Shown piece by piece: positions 1-7,585 of a stretch of DNA of 19,230 nucleotides. The position numbers and the translations under genes were made by a program. Position 1 is the first letter of the stretch, and each line of letters starts with the position of its first letter. This DNA is from CAYLRY01 sp964386535 (GTDB lineage Bacteria > Chloroflexota > Dehalococcoidia > Dehalococcoidales > UBA3254), in NCBI GenBank assembly GCA_964386535.1, contig CAYLRY010000051.1, forward strand, positions 1 through 19,230. The letters run 5' to 3'. A model generated the notes under the pieces. That model did not search any database. It was not told where the DNA came from and was given only the letters and a program-made list of their open reading frames with translations.

Positions 1-140
1 ATTTTGAATCTATCATAGGACTTTTTTTCTTTCTTGGTGCTGTTAAACTCGGGTTGTAGCATAACACTACAAGTTCCTGTCAATTTTGATGTGCTACTAT
101 CATCCATGCCTGACGCGGGTGATAGCATCCGGAATTATAA
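1..140. other. Left-edge non-coding stretch
   Basis: This is the region downstream of the selenoprotein stop. It holds a small perfect inverted repeat (TTGTAG 54-59 with CTACAA 67-72) and no gene or clear terminator that I can recognise. Confidence 0.4.
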
Positions 141-1880
141 CTATCTCCATTCATCAATTAGATAACCGCAGTCGTGTCCGCCTGCAAATTGCATGCAGGC
201 CTCCTCATCACCTCCGGCAACGATAATACAATTGGAAAAAGGTTCATCTCCAGCCAGGGGAACCATGAAGTCATCCGGGAGTTCTTTCCAGGGTTTGCCG
301 GTTGTTTTTTCTATACCCATCCAGCCATTACGCAAGAAATCCGGCCATGAACGGTTCCGATAATTGCTCATAGGCACACAACTTTTCTTCCACATCCATT
401 CGTAAACTTCATCTTTTGATTTAAAACCGTACTGGTAAAGGTGCATAGCCATTTCCGGAACCATGACAAAGGTATAACCTCCCTCACGTGTAGCCCAGAG
501 ATCCGGAACGATGTACTCCAGCCAGTTATGGGGGCCGGATTTTCCTTTAACACCAAAACGCCGTGCCAGGCCGCCGTGGCCACTTTTCTGGAAAGCCCGG
601 TAACCACCTGGGGAGAACTGAGAGCCGACTACACCGCCGGAGACGTTCATGACCATTACCACGCTTTGATCTTTTCTGAATCCCAACTCTTCGTTTAATC
701 CTTTCCATCCCGGTGGTAGAGCGTCCATGTTTTCAGCAAAACAGGTCCCACCGTTGTTTAGCGGGCTGCCCAAACATCCCATACGATTGACCCCGGGCAC
801 AGCGCCACCCAGGTTAAGAGCCATAAGCTGGTAAGCCCGCCCTATGGGGCCATTTACTGGACTTCCTGGTCCCAGCATGCCCACGCCGATGTTCATTTGT
901 ATCTCTTTGACAATAGGACCACTGATGCAAAGCACCTGGCTGGGGAAGTTGGTCGTGCCGATAGGGCACCCTGATTGAGCCATGGCCAGAACAACCGGCA
1001 GGTGCTCTGGTTTACAGCCTGCCATTACCGCATTAATTGCCACTTTTTCGACTGTAGCAGTCCTTTTCAGAGGCTGGAAACGTATTAATTCCCCCTTGCT
1101 TCTGACTTCTCCCATGGGTGATTTCTGGTCTGATTTAAGGGTTAAAACTTCTTCTGGTCTGTGACTGGTACCCTTCAACATTTCTTTTACCCTTTCCTCG
1201 GTGGGTATTCTAATAGGGTAACCATCAGTATAAACGGACAAAGGAGCATTGACCGGATGAGGTATCCATTTGGTCTGCTGATAAAAAGTCTCAGCCTCGT
1301 CAAGAGTGCCCTCGAAGAGCACACGCGGCTGTGGAGGATTATACATTCCGCCTTCCTTTTCCTTATCTGTCAAAGGGCGGGTCAGGCCTTCCAGTACCTG
1401 ATTAATCCACACTTCAACATCCTGCGGGCCTGGTAGCATCCTTGACGCATGGATATAGCGTATATTGGGCACGCCGTTTAATAATGCCTCTTGCTTAACC
1501 ATATTCTCTTGATCCGTCAAATCAATAAGCACTGTTGGAATTCCGGCTTTTTCAAGCTCTGCTAAATACGGCAACTGCCGCCAAACAGCACCGCTTCACC
1601 AGGCCACTGCCTGTATCAGCCCGTCACAGTGTTCCATTTCCTCATCTGTAATCTGAACAGGATCTACACTATAAGTTTTCTTGGTTTTCCAGTTAACGTT
1701 GGGAAAGCTGCCTCTCAAGCGTTTTTCCAGAGCTATGGTAATATCCGGTTCACCGCATATGCTTATGTAGATAGTTTTGCCTTCCAAGGTGTCAAGACGC
1801 GGAGCCAGAGGAAATGTTTGTACGGGTATCGATATTCCAACCGGATTTAGACATTTATAAACCTTATCTTTTTCAGCCAC
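141..1880 (-). CDS. GrdB/UGSC-family selenoprotein (in-frame UGA read as Sec95)
   Basis: The predicted protein is 579 residues if the UGA at 1598-1596 is read as selenocysteine. The first domain (about residues 1-180) resembles the UGSC family, distantly related to the Sec region of glycine reductase GrdB: a leader with LNP and LEGKTIYI, then DGLIQAVAW, Sec95, SGAVWRQLPYLAELEKAGIPT. Similarity continues without a break on both sides of the UGA, and both halves are in one frame, which argues for recoding rather than two genes. The second domain (about 220-579) carries ATVEKVAINAVMAGC, GCPIGTT and several further cysteines; I know it only as an uncharacterised partner of UGSC domains. I chose the GTG at 1880 because an AGGAG lies about 7 bases upstream; the GTG at 1886 is too close to it. 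The gene follows the amidohydrolase after 88 bases, probably in one transcript. Function is unknown; redox or reductive cleavage chemistry is an inference from GrdB. A nonsense mutation or sequencing error is the alternative. Confidence 0.72.
1568..1594 (-). promoter_or_regulatory. Candidate bacterial SECIS hairpin
   Basis: Starting one base after the UGA, the RNA can fold into a hairpin: GCGGU pairs with GCCGU, then one bulged U on the 3' arm, then GCUGUU pairs with GGCAGU, closing a UGGC loop (11 pairs including G-U pairs). A G within the first two loop bases and a bulged U are features of bacterial SECIS elements. The apical loop lies about 12 bases from the UGA, somewhat closer than the usual 16 or more. 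A shorter competing hairpin (CGGC-AGUU-GCCG) overlaps it. Confidence 0.45.
1596..1598 (-). other. Candidate selenocysteine codon (UGA) inside the GrdB/UGSC-like gene
   Basis: This TGA is in frame with coding sequence on both sides: 94 codons upstream from the GTG at 1880, and an uninterrupted 484 codons downstream. It falls exactly where GrdB and UGSC-family proteins carry Sec or Cys, between a hydrophobic beta strand (GLIQAVAW) and a helix ending in ELEKAGIPT. The next codons read Ser-Gly-Ala, not the usual Gly-Ser/Thr-Cys. Confidence 0.68.
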
Positions 1881-1907
1881 AGTCACTCTCCTTTTTAAAT
1901 AATAAGC

Positions 1908-1923
1908 AAAATATTAATATTTT
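1908..1923. repeat. Perfect 16-bp AT palindrome in the amidohydrolase-selenoprotein spacer
   Basis: The 16 bases AAAATATTAATATTTT are their own reverse complement. The palindrome lies between the amidohydrolase stop and the selenoprotein ribosome-binding site. It may be an operator or only AT-rich spacer; nothing in the sequence decides between these. Confidence 0.3.
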
Positions 1924-1968
1924 TAAGTTTTAATTAAAGGAGCCATACTTGCTTGACATAATATCAAC

Positions 1969-3021
1969 TCAATCGACGAATTTAAACATGCGGGTTAATC
2001 CGCCAGGATTTCTGAGTTTATACAGGCGTACTGCATTGCCGCCCAGAATCAGGTTTAGGTCATCCTGACTGATATCCAGCCTGGCCAGTTGCTTCAGGCT
2101 CCAACCCCACACATCAACCTGGTGCCGGACAATCCCGTCCGCTCTGACCTGTTCGGTGAAAGTCTGGGGTAGATACCTTCCGCTTAGATTGGTTTCTATA
2201 GGAAGGCTGGCGCCCCAATCAGTACCCCATAAAAGCTTGGCAGCTCCAATATTACGATCGGATAAACACTTGTAATAAAGATCGGTCCAATAACGTCCGG
2301 TTTCCAGGTAGACATTCTTGTGGCTGGCTGCAACAGCCATGCAGCCTTCATAAAGCTTATCCCACCACCAGCCCTCAATACCACCGTGCTCCATGATGAT
2401 AGGTAAATCCGGGAAAGCCATCGCCAGATCGTGTGCCCAGAGCGGATTAAAGTTCCATGGATGTGAATGATAATGCCCTTCATATCCCACGTTAGTACCA
2501 CAGTGGTAGCGGATAGGTACATTATATGAGCGGGCCAGGTCACAGATCATCATCATTTCTTTGATGAGCTGATGTTCACTATTATACTCCGGATATCCGT
2601 CCACCACATTAATAGCTTTTCCGGCAGGAATACCTTCCCCTATCCCCACATAGTTGCCTGTTTTGAGTAAAGAATCCAGTTCATCCAGGACAGTTTGAAT
2701 GTTCCATTCTAATTCGCCAGATTCCACTTTGTCGCGGGTATGCTTGGTTCCCGCCTGGCAATTAGCTACGAATTTATCGGGATATTTTTTACATTGCTCC
2801 ACATTTATTTCGTTGCTCATGCCGAAAGCCGGCTCCAGTATGCACATGTCTACGCCATATGTTTCCATATGATAAAGAAGCCGGGCTGAATTGTCATAAG
2901 CATCCACCTGCTGGATAGCCCGACCCAGATCTCCGTAGTCCTGCGAATCTCCCAGAACTTTACGGGCGGCATGCCTCTGAGAATGTACATGTGTATCGAC
3001 GATAAACAATCCTAGTTTCAT
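1969..3021 (-). CDS. Metal-dependent amidohydrolase (amidohydrolase_2 / ACMSD-like TIM barrel)
   Basis: This is a 350-residue TIM-barrel hydrolase or decarboxylase of the amidohydrolase_2 superfamily. Visible metal-site residues are the DTHVH motif (His11, His13) on strand 1, His173 in YHCG, His212 in EHGG, and Asp268 in GTDWG. A C-terminal GGNAVRLYKL matches the usual family ending. Family members hydrolyse C-N or lactone bonds or decarboxylate aromatic and muconate-type acids; which applies here cannot be told. The ATG at 3021 has a strong GGGAGG site 5-6 bases upstream. No signal peptide is visible, so it is probably cytoplasmic. It is the first gene of the minus-strand arm, ahead of the GrdB/UGSC-like gene and divergent from nadA, so it probably belongs to the same catabolic function as its neighbours. 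Confidence 0.88.
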   Translation of the reverse strand: MKLGLFIVDTHVHSQRHAARKVLGDSQDYGDLGRAIQQVDAYDNSARLLYHMETYGVDMCILEPAFGMSNEINVEQCKKYPDKFVANCQAGTKHTRDKVESGELEWNIQTVLDELDSLLKTGNYVGIGEGIPAGKAINVVDGYPEYNSEHQLIKEMMMICDLARSYNVPIRYHCGTNVGYEGHYHSHPWNFNPLWAHDLAMAFPDLPIIMEHGGIEGWWWDKLYEGCMAVAASHKNVYLETGRYWTDLYYKCLSDRNIGAAKLLWGTDWGASLPIETNLSGRYLPQTFTEQVRADGIVRHQVDVWGWSLKQLARLDISQDDLNLILGGNAVRLYKLRNPGGLTRMFKFVD

Positions 3022-3072
3022 CTATTCCTCCCATTTCCAGGTACAGTTTATTTTACTAAATTTAATGGTTTA

Positions 3073-3112
3073 TCGACAGAGATTTCTTTTGTAAGCTATT
3101 ATATACTATAAT
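3073..3112 (+). promoter_or_regulatory. Candidate nadA promoter in the divergent spacer
   Basis: The 147-base spacer between divergent genes holds several -10-like boxes. TCGACA at 3073-3078 is followed after 18 bases by TATTAT at 3097-3102, and a perfect TATAAT lies at 3107-3112 with a poor -35. I cannot assign one start point. No clear matching promoter is visible for the minus-strand genes, although they should start in the same spacer. Confidence 0.35.
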
Positions 3113-3168
3113 CCGGTTTAGAGTATATAACGGCTTTATTGATAATAAAAAACGGAGAATAACTGACC

Positions 3169-4089
3169 ATGGTTAATGGTGACGCAGACCTGATAGAGAA
3201 GATTAGAAAGTTAAGAAAAGCTAAAAATGCCGTTATTTTAGCTCATTATTATCAAGCAGCTGAGGTGCAGGCAGTAGCTGACTTTACAGGTGATTCGCTT
3301 GAACTAAGCCGGAAAGCCTACGAAACTGATGCTCAGGTGGTGGTAGTTTGCGGCGTGGACTTTGTAGCAGAAAACGTGTCTATCCTGAATCCTGGGAAAA
3401 CCGTGTTACTACCTGAAAAAAAAGCCGATTGTCCATTAGCCACTATGATCACTGCCGCACGTTTGAAAGAAAAACGGAAAGAGTATCCAGGCGCCATGGT
3501 AGTCTGCTATGTCAGATCTCCGGCTGAAGTTAAAGCTGAGTCCGATATCTGTTGCACGGCAGCTAATGCGGTATCCATTATTGAAAAGTTTAAGGAAAAG
3601 GATCAGATCATTTTCGTCCCTGACCAGTATCTAGGTGATTATGTTTGTACGCAGACTGATAGAGAAATGATTCTCTGGCCCGGTTATTGTCCCAGCCATA
3701 ACAAAATTAACCCTGAGGATATTACCGCTTTAAAAGAAAGGTACGCTGAAGCTGTGGTGGTGGTACATCCTCAATGCAGCCCCCAGGTAAGAGCCATGGC
3801 AGATGCAGTACTGAGCTCCGCGGGCATAGTCCGTTTTGCTCGCGAGACTAGCGCCAGGGAGGTAATTGTGGGGAGTGAGGTTGGCATATTACATCACCTC
3901 CGGAAAGAGAACCCGGGGAAAATTTTTATAGCTGCTTCAGAAAAGGCTGCTTGCGGTAAAATGAAACTGATAACCCTGGAGTCCGTCCTATGGTCATTGG
4001 AAAACCTGGCATACAGGGTTCAGGTACCGGAGAATATGCGTCTGAAAGCCAGACTTGCTATAGACCGGATGATGGAGGAAGATCATTAA
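3169..4089 (+). CDS. nadA: Quinolinate synthase A
   Basis: This enzyme condenses iminoaspartate with dihydroxyacetone phosphate to give quinolinate in de novo NAD synthesis, using a [4Fe-4S] cluster. The 306 residues are full length for the family. Landmarks are AHYYQ near residue 25, GVDFVAENVSILNP near 62, Cys88 in KADCPLA, Cys174 in WPGYCPSH, and Cys262 in EKAACGKMKLITLE. These three cysteines match the known cluster ligands by position. The start is ATG with GGAG about 11 bases upstream, a rather long spacing. nadB and nadC, its usual partners, are absent from this window; the next gene is an FAD oxidoreductase but is not NadB (see that entry). It may be a lone biosynthetic gene that happens to sit here, or it may share a promoter with the downstream catabolic genes after an 86-base gap. 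Confidence 0.95.
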   Translation: MVNGDADLIEKIRKLRKAKNAVILAHYYQAAEVQAVADFTGDSLELSRKAYETDAQVVVVCGVDFVAENVSILNPGKTVLLPEKKADCPLATMITAARLKEKRKEYPGAMVVCYVRSPAEVKAESDICCTAANAVSIIEKFKEKDQIIFVPDQYLGDYVCTQTDREMILWPGYCPSHNKINPEDITALKERYAEAVVVVHPQCSPQVRAMADAVLSSAGIVRFARETSAREVIVGSEVGILHHLRKENPGKIFIAASEKAACGKMKLITLESVLWSLENLAYRVQVPENMRLKARLAIDRMMEEDH

Positions 4090-4175
4090 GTAATACATTT
4101 TTAAACCGATCTTAACTTGATAAAATAAACGTTATGAAAACTAAGAATTTATTTAATAAACAAGGATAGAAACAC

Positions 4176-6110
4176 GTGAAGGACTTAATTGACTCAGCGC
4201 CCCCCTGGCCATATCCCGTAAAATACGGGCATGAAAATGAAGTGTCCGTTGATATCCTGATCCTGGGCGGCGGCATCGCCGGATGTCATGCTGCTATCAA
4301 CTCTGCCAGACTGGGTGTAAAAGTGGCTGTGGTTGAGAAAGCCGCTACCATCCGGAGCGGAAGTGGTGGGGCAGGAGTTGACCACTGGGGCTACGCTCTG
4401 ACCAATCCCTGTTCCCAAATAACTCCTGACCAGGCTGCCGGAGACTCCGGGAGAAGCAGTGCTACCCCTCAATATATTAATGGCATCTTCCGCTATATTA
4501 CTATGCGAGAGTCCTGGGATGCCCTTCTGGATGTAGAAAAAATGGGCATCCAGTTCAGAGATATTGATGGTGAGTTTATCGGCGCTCCTTTCCGGGATGA
4601 TAAGACCGGAATCATGTTTGCTTATAATTATAATACCCGGACTAATATCAGAGTGCGCGGAGGGGCTAAAGTCAAAATTGCTCTTTTTAAAGAGCTTAAG
4701 CGGCAGGGTGTAGAAGTTTATGACCGGATAATGGCTACCAGCCTGCTGACCGAAAACGGTAAATCCGGTAGCCGGGTGGTCGGCGCCACCGGAGTTAACC
4801 TGCGCACCGGAGAATTCTATGTTTTTAAGTCTAGGGCTACCATACTGACCACAGCACATTTTTCGCGCATCTGGGTTTTCTCTACCGAACTGGCGGGTTC
4901 CAGTGTGGACCGTGATGATCCAAATTGTGCTGGTGATGGAAGTGCAATGGCCTGGAGAGCAGGCGCAGTTTTTACTCAAATGGAAAGAAGCAGGGGACCT
5001 GTAGCTGGTGGCTTTAGCTGGCCGCGTTTTGGCGTGGGCAATCCCAATAATTCATGGTATCCCTGTAGTATTGTAGATGCCCGTGGAAGGGAAATTCCCT
5101 GGGTGGATGGAGAGGGTAATATTTTACATAATGTATCGGATCGAACTTTGCTTTACCCTGCGGCGCAATTGACTCCTGACTTACCTGAGCGCATTAAAAA
5201 AGGTGAGTATGTACTGCCTTTGTTTGCGGACCTGCCGGGTATGCCGGAACAGGAACGCCGGGCTATATTCGGATTGATGATTGGTAATGAAGGTAAAACC
5301 CGCGTCCCTGTATACCAGCTTTACACCCAGTCTGGTTTTGACCCGGATAAGGATATGCTTCAGGCTCCACTTAATGCCCCGGAGGTGGGCGGAGAAAGCC
5401 CAGGCCCTGCTCAATGGCGTGACGGCGCAGCAGGCGGTAGCTGGACAGGAGGTGGATTAGTAATAGACTGGGATTTGAGAACCAATCTAGAAGGTCTATA
5501 TGCTGCGGGGAATCAGGTGGCTGCGTGCGTAGGTGGACACCCGGGAGCAGCAGCCACGGGCAGATATGCTGCCAGAAAGGCCGTGGCTTATATTAAAAAT
5601 GCTGCTGAACCGGTATTGAATAGGCAGCAGATAGAAGAAGAAAAAGTGCGTGTTTATGCCCCACTTCACCGGAAGGGTGACACTGGTTGGAAAGAGTTGC
5701 ATGCAGGTATTTCCAGGGTTATGCAGGTCTATTGTGGGGAATATAAAACCGAAGAGATGCTAAAAACGGGTTTATGGTGGTTGAACAGTATCCGTGAAAG
5801 CGAAGCTGCCAGGACCTTCGTCAGGAACCCGCATGAACTGGGTCGTTATCTTGAATGCCTGACACGCCTGACTATCAGTGAAATGATCATTTATGCCTCC
5901 CTGGCGCGGCAAGCCAGCAGCATCCCACTGGACTTTAAGAGGATAGACTTCCCCGAAAACGATCCTCCGGAATGGAATAAATTTATCACCATAAGATATG
6001 AAAACAATAAGGTCAAGGTAGATGAACTGCCAGCTAAATACTGGTTGCTGCCGCCATATGCGAATACCTGCCGTGAAAATTACCAGGCTCACTGCGGGCT
6101 GGATGTTTAA
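4176..6110 (+). CDS. FAD-dependent oxidoreductase, fumarate reductase/AprA-like flavoprotein
   Basis: This is a 644-residue flavoprotein of the succinate dehydrogenase/fumarate reductase superfamily. A Rossmann FAD motif lies at residues 26-40 (DILILGGGIAG), with a downstream acidic end at VVEKA. A second FAD-contact segment is GLYAAGNQ near 440, followed by GGHPGAAATGRYAARKA. Where fumarate reductases have HYTMGG, this protein has SWTGGG (residues 422-427), so the usual substrate-binding histidine is missing and fumarate is an unlikely substrate. The C-terminal 180 residues are helical, as in AprA/SdhA. The start is GTG with AGGA 9 bases upstream. It lies 32 bases before a 2[4Fe-4S] ferredoxin gene, an arrangement like AprA with AprB, so the two probably form one electron-transferring enzyme. 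NadB and true adenylylsulfate reductase are less likely. No signal or twin-arginine sequence is visible; cytoplasmic. Confidence 0.83.
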   Translation: MKDLIDSAPPWPYPVKYGHENEVSVDILILGGGIAGCHAAINSARLGVKVAVVEKAATIRSGSGGAGVDHWGYALTNPCSQITPDQAAGDSGRSSATPQYINGIFRYITMRESWDALLDVEKMGIQFRDIDGEFIGAPFRDDKTGIMFAYNYNTRTNIRVRGGAKVKIALFKELKRQGVEVYDRIMATSLLTENGKSGSRVVGATGVNLRTGEFYVFKSRATILTTAHFSRIWVFSTELAGSSVDRDDPNCAGDGSAMAWRAGAVFTQMERSRGPVAGGFSWPRFGVGNPNNSWYPCSIVDARGREIPWVDGEGNILHNVSDRTLLYPAAQLTPDLPERIKKGEYVLPLFADLPGMPEQERRAIFGLMIGNEGKTRVPVYQLYTQSGFDPDKDMLQAPLNAPEVGGESPGPAQWRDGAAGGSWTGGGLVIDWDLRTNLEGLYAAGNQVAACVGGHPGAAATGRYAARKAVAYIKNAAEPVLNRQQIEEEKVRVYAPLHRKGDTGWKELHAGISRVMQVYCGEYKTEEMLKTGLWWLNSIRESEAARTFVRNPHELGRYLECLTRLTISEMIIYASLARQASSIPLDFKRIDFPENDPPEWNKFITIRYENNKVKVDELPAKYWLLPPYANTCRENYQAHCGLDV

Positions 6111-6134
6111 TAAACTGGAGATTAAACTGGAGAT
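6111..6134 (+). repeat. Tandem 12-bp duplication of a ribosome-binding segment
   Basis: TAAACTGGAGAT occurs twice in direct succession (6111-6122 and 6123-6134) between the flavoprotein stop and the ferredoxin ATG. Each copy carries a GGAG. The second copy lies 10 bases from the ATG at 6143 and is the likely working Shine-Dalgarno site; the first is a spare copy too far upstream. Confidence 0.8.
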
Positions 6135-6142
6135 TAATTAAG

Positions 6143-6481
6143 ATGAATAACCAGGCCTTTATGGTACCAAATCCACAGACGCCCTGTATTCCGGTTAAAA
6201 TAAACCCTGAACTCTGCATTGGCTGCAATACCTGCGCTGATCAATGTCGTATGGATGTCATGGTTCATAATCCTGAGAAGGGAGAAGTCCCTATTGTGCT
6301 TTATCCTGATGAATGCTGGTTTTGCGGAACCTGTGTGGAGGACTGCCCAGTTCCCGGAGCTATAATCATGCAGCATCCATTGAACCAGAGAGTGGGTTGG
6401 AAGAGAAAAAAGTCCGGTGAATATTTTAGAATAGGTATGCACAATCCACCCCCGCCTTATGAGAAGCCACCAGTAGGATGA
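6143..6481 (+). CDS. 2[4Fe-4S] ferredoxin-type subunit
   Basis: This 112-residue iron-sulfur protein has two complete CxxCxxCxxxC motifs: Cys25, 28, 31, 35 and Cys58, 61, 64, 68, the second followed by the usual proline. The motifs are separated by 22 residues, and a basic C-terminal tail (RVGWKRKKSGEYFRIG, then a PPPPYEKPP stretch) extends beyond the ferredoxin fold. The tail recalls the small beta subunit of AprA/AprB-type enzymes more than a free bacterial ferredoxin. It probably passes electrons to or from the FAD protein encoded 32 bases upstream. The ATG at 6143 is preceded by the duplicated GGAG segment. It could instead be a soluble electron carrier shared with other enzymes. Cytoplasmic. 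Confidence 0.9.
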   Translation: MNNQAFMVPNPQTPCIPVKINPELCIGCNTCADQCRMDVMVHNPEKGEVPIVLYPDECWFCGTCVEDCPVPGAIIMQHPLNQRVGWKRKKSGEYFRIGMHNPPPPYEKPPVG

Positions 6482-6508
6482 GGCCACATGTTTTAATTAA
6501 TTTGGCCT
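6481..6508 (+). terminator. Weak hairpin after the ferredoxin gene
   Basis: AGGCCA at 6481-6486 can pair with TGGCCT at 6503-6508 across a 16-base AT-rich loop, followed by TTATAT. The stem is short and the T tract poor. At most it is a partial terminator or a processing site inside the operon. Confidence 0.2.
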
Positions 6509-6560
6509 TTATATCATTTGGATTATAGGACCAAAGTCTATTTAAGGGAGAATCTGAAGG

Positions 6561-7466
6561 ATGAACAAAATAATGAGCATGAAGGAAGCAGTAGCCAGAT
6601 TTGTTAAAAGCGGCTCCACTCTTTTTATCAGCGGTATGCAACATGGCGAACCTTCGGCTGCTGTCCACGAGATTGCTCGCCAGAAGATTGACCATTTAAA
6701 CCTGGTCTGTTGTTTGGTAGTTTCCATCAGCGTATTGATAGGGGAAGGCCGGGTGGATAAGCTGTCCACAGCGTATATTAACCAGGATGTAAAACGTTCT
6801 TATCTCCTCAATAAAGCTAAAGAGATGGGCAGATTGCCTGTTTTTGAGGAGTATTCGCACTTCGGCATTGCACTGGCCCTTTTAGCCGGTCAAATGGGAG
6901 TCTCATATTTACCCACCAGGTGTCAGGTAGGTTCGGATATGCTCAAGTATAATCCTAATATCAAGCTCATCGACGACCCTTATACCGGCGGGAAAATAGG
7001 CTCGGTAAAAGCCATAAATCCGGAAGTGGGAATTTTACATGTACAGCGTTGCGATGCCCAGGGTAATGCCCAGAAGTGGGGCAGCCTGGGGGTGGATATA
7101 GAGGGCATCAATGCCAGCCGGACAGTAATCATTACCACAGAGAAAATAGTAGATTCTGAAGTGATCCGCAGAGACCCCAACCGCACTATTATCCCAGGTT
7201 ACCGTGTTAGCGCTGTGGTCGAGCAACCGTGGGGAGCCCATCCGTTGCACATGACGGGCTGTTACGCCGGTGATATGATGGGTTTTTTAAACGAACTGGG
7301 CACCAGGGACGGCTACGAGAATTACGTACAGCGACTGGTATACGGCGTTAAAGATTGGAATGAATATTTAAAGGAAAGAGCAGCTATGAAGCCAGCGGGC
7401 TTTTTTGAAAAATTTCAAATTAAACCAGTCCCCAGTGAACCTGTATATTCCGGCGATAATCTTTAA
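6561..7466 (+). CDS. CoA-transferase family I, subunit A (glutaconate CoA-transferase GctA-like)
   Basis: This is a 301-residue alpha subunit of a class I CoA-transferase, closest in pattern to glutaconate CoA-transferase GctA. The N-terminus (MNKIMSMKEAVARFVKSG) aligns with GctA's start, which supports the ATG at 6561; a GGGAG lies about 10 bases upstream. Other GctA-like segments are the block reading ISDEEIRRDP in GctA and VDSEVIRRDPNRTIIPG here, and the PWGAHP segment. The glycine-rich loop near residue 17 reads SGSTLFISGMQHGEP, where GctA has GGFTTDR, so the binding pocket may differ. With the beta subunit it should move CoA from an acyl-CoA donor to an organic acid. The substrate is not readable: glutaconate itself, a related dicarboxylate, or an aromatic or ring-opened acid are all open. 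The beta gene follows after a 119-base gap. Confidence 0.87.
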   Translation: MNKIMSMKEAVARFVKSGSTLFISGMQHGEPSAAVHEIARQKIDHLNLVCCLVVSISVLIGEGRVDKLSTAYINQDVKRSYLLNKAKEMGRLPVFEEYSHFGIALALLAGQMGVSYLPTRCQVGSDMLKYNPNIKLIDDPYTGGKIGSVKAINPEVGILHVQRCDAQGNAQKWGSLGVDIEGINASRTVIITTEKIVDSEVIRRDPNRTIIPGYRVSAVVEQPWGAHPLHMTGCYAGDMMGFLNELGTRDGYENYVQRLVYGVKDWNEYLKERAAMKPAGFFEKFQIKPVPSEPVYSGDNL

Positions 7467-7585
7467 GTAATAAAGAGAACATGCGAAGTCTAATTCAAGG
7501 TTGAACGACAATATATCAGGATTGGTTCAGGATTTTAAAATAAAATTTTGAGTTTCCGGCTTGTACGGATTAAAGGGGCAGGGAT

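Noticed and set aside
75..130. Terminator for the selenoprotein gene from the inverted repeat around GATAG/CTATC
   Set aside because: The arms pair only with a 3-base bulge and a long loop, and no T tract follows in the minus direction.
141..1574. Separate 477-residue gene starting at TTG 1574
   Set aside because: The TTG has no ribosome-binding site and cuts a conserved helix (LPYLAELEKAGIP); the frame continues upstream through the UGA into matching sequence.
1596..1886. Separate 96-residue gene ending at the TGA
   Set aside because: It would end in the middle of the GrdB/UGSC-like fold right at the catalytic position; better read as the N-terminus of one selenoprotein.
141..3021. Part of a glycine/sarcosine/betaine reductase operon
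   Set aside because: No GrdA, GrdE, GrdC/D or thioredoxin genes are visible, and the Sec domain is N-terminal rather than C-terminal as in GrdB.
4176..6110. FAD protein as NadB (aspartate oxidase) paired with nadA
   Set aside because: At 644 residues with an AprA/Frd-like C-terminal part and a dedicated ferredoxin gene, it does not fit NadB, and the expected fumarate-type active-site motif is changed.
4176..6481. Dissimilatory adenylylsulfate reductase AprBA
   Set aside because: Gene order is flavoprotein first, the iron-sulfur subunit lacks the typical AprB insertion, and no sat, qmo or dsr genes are nearby; similarity is only at superfamily level.
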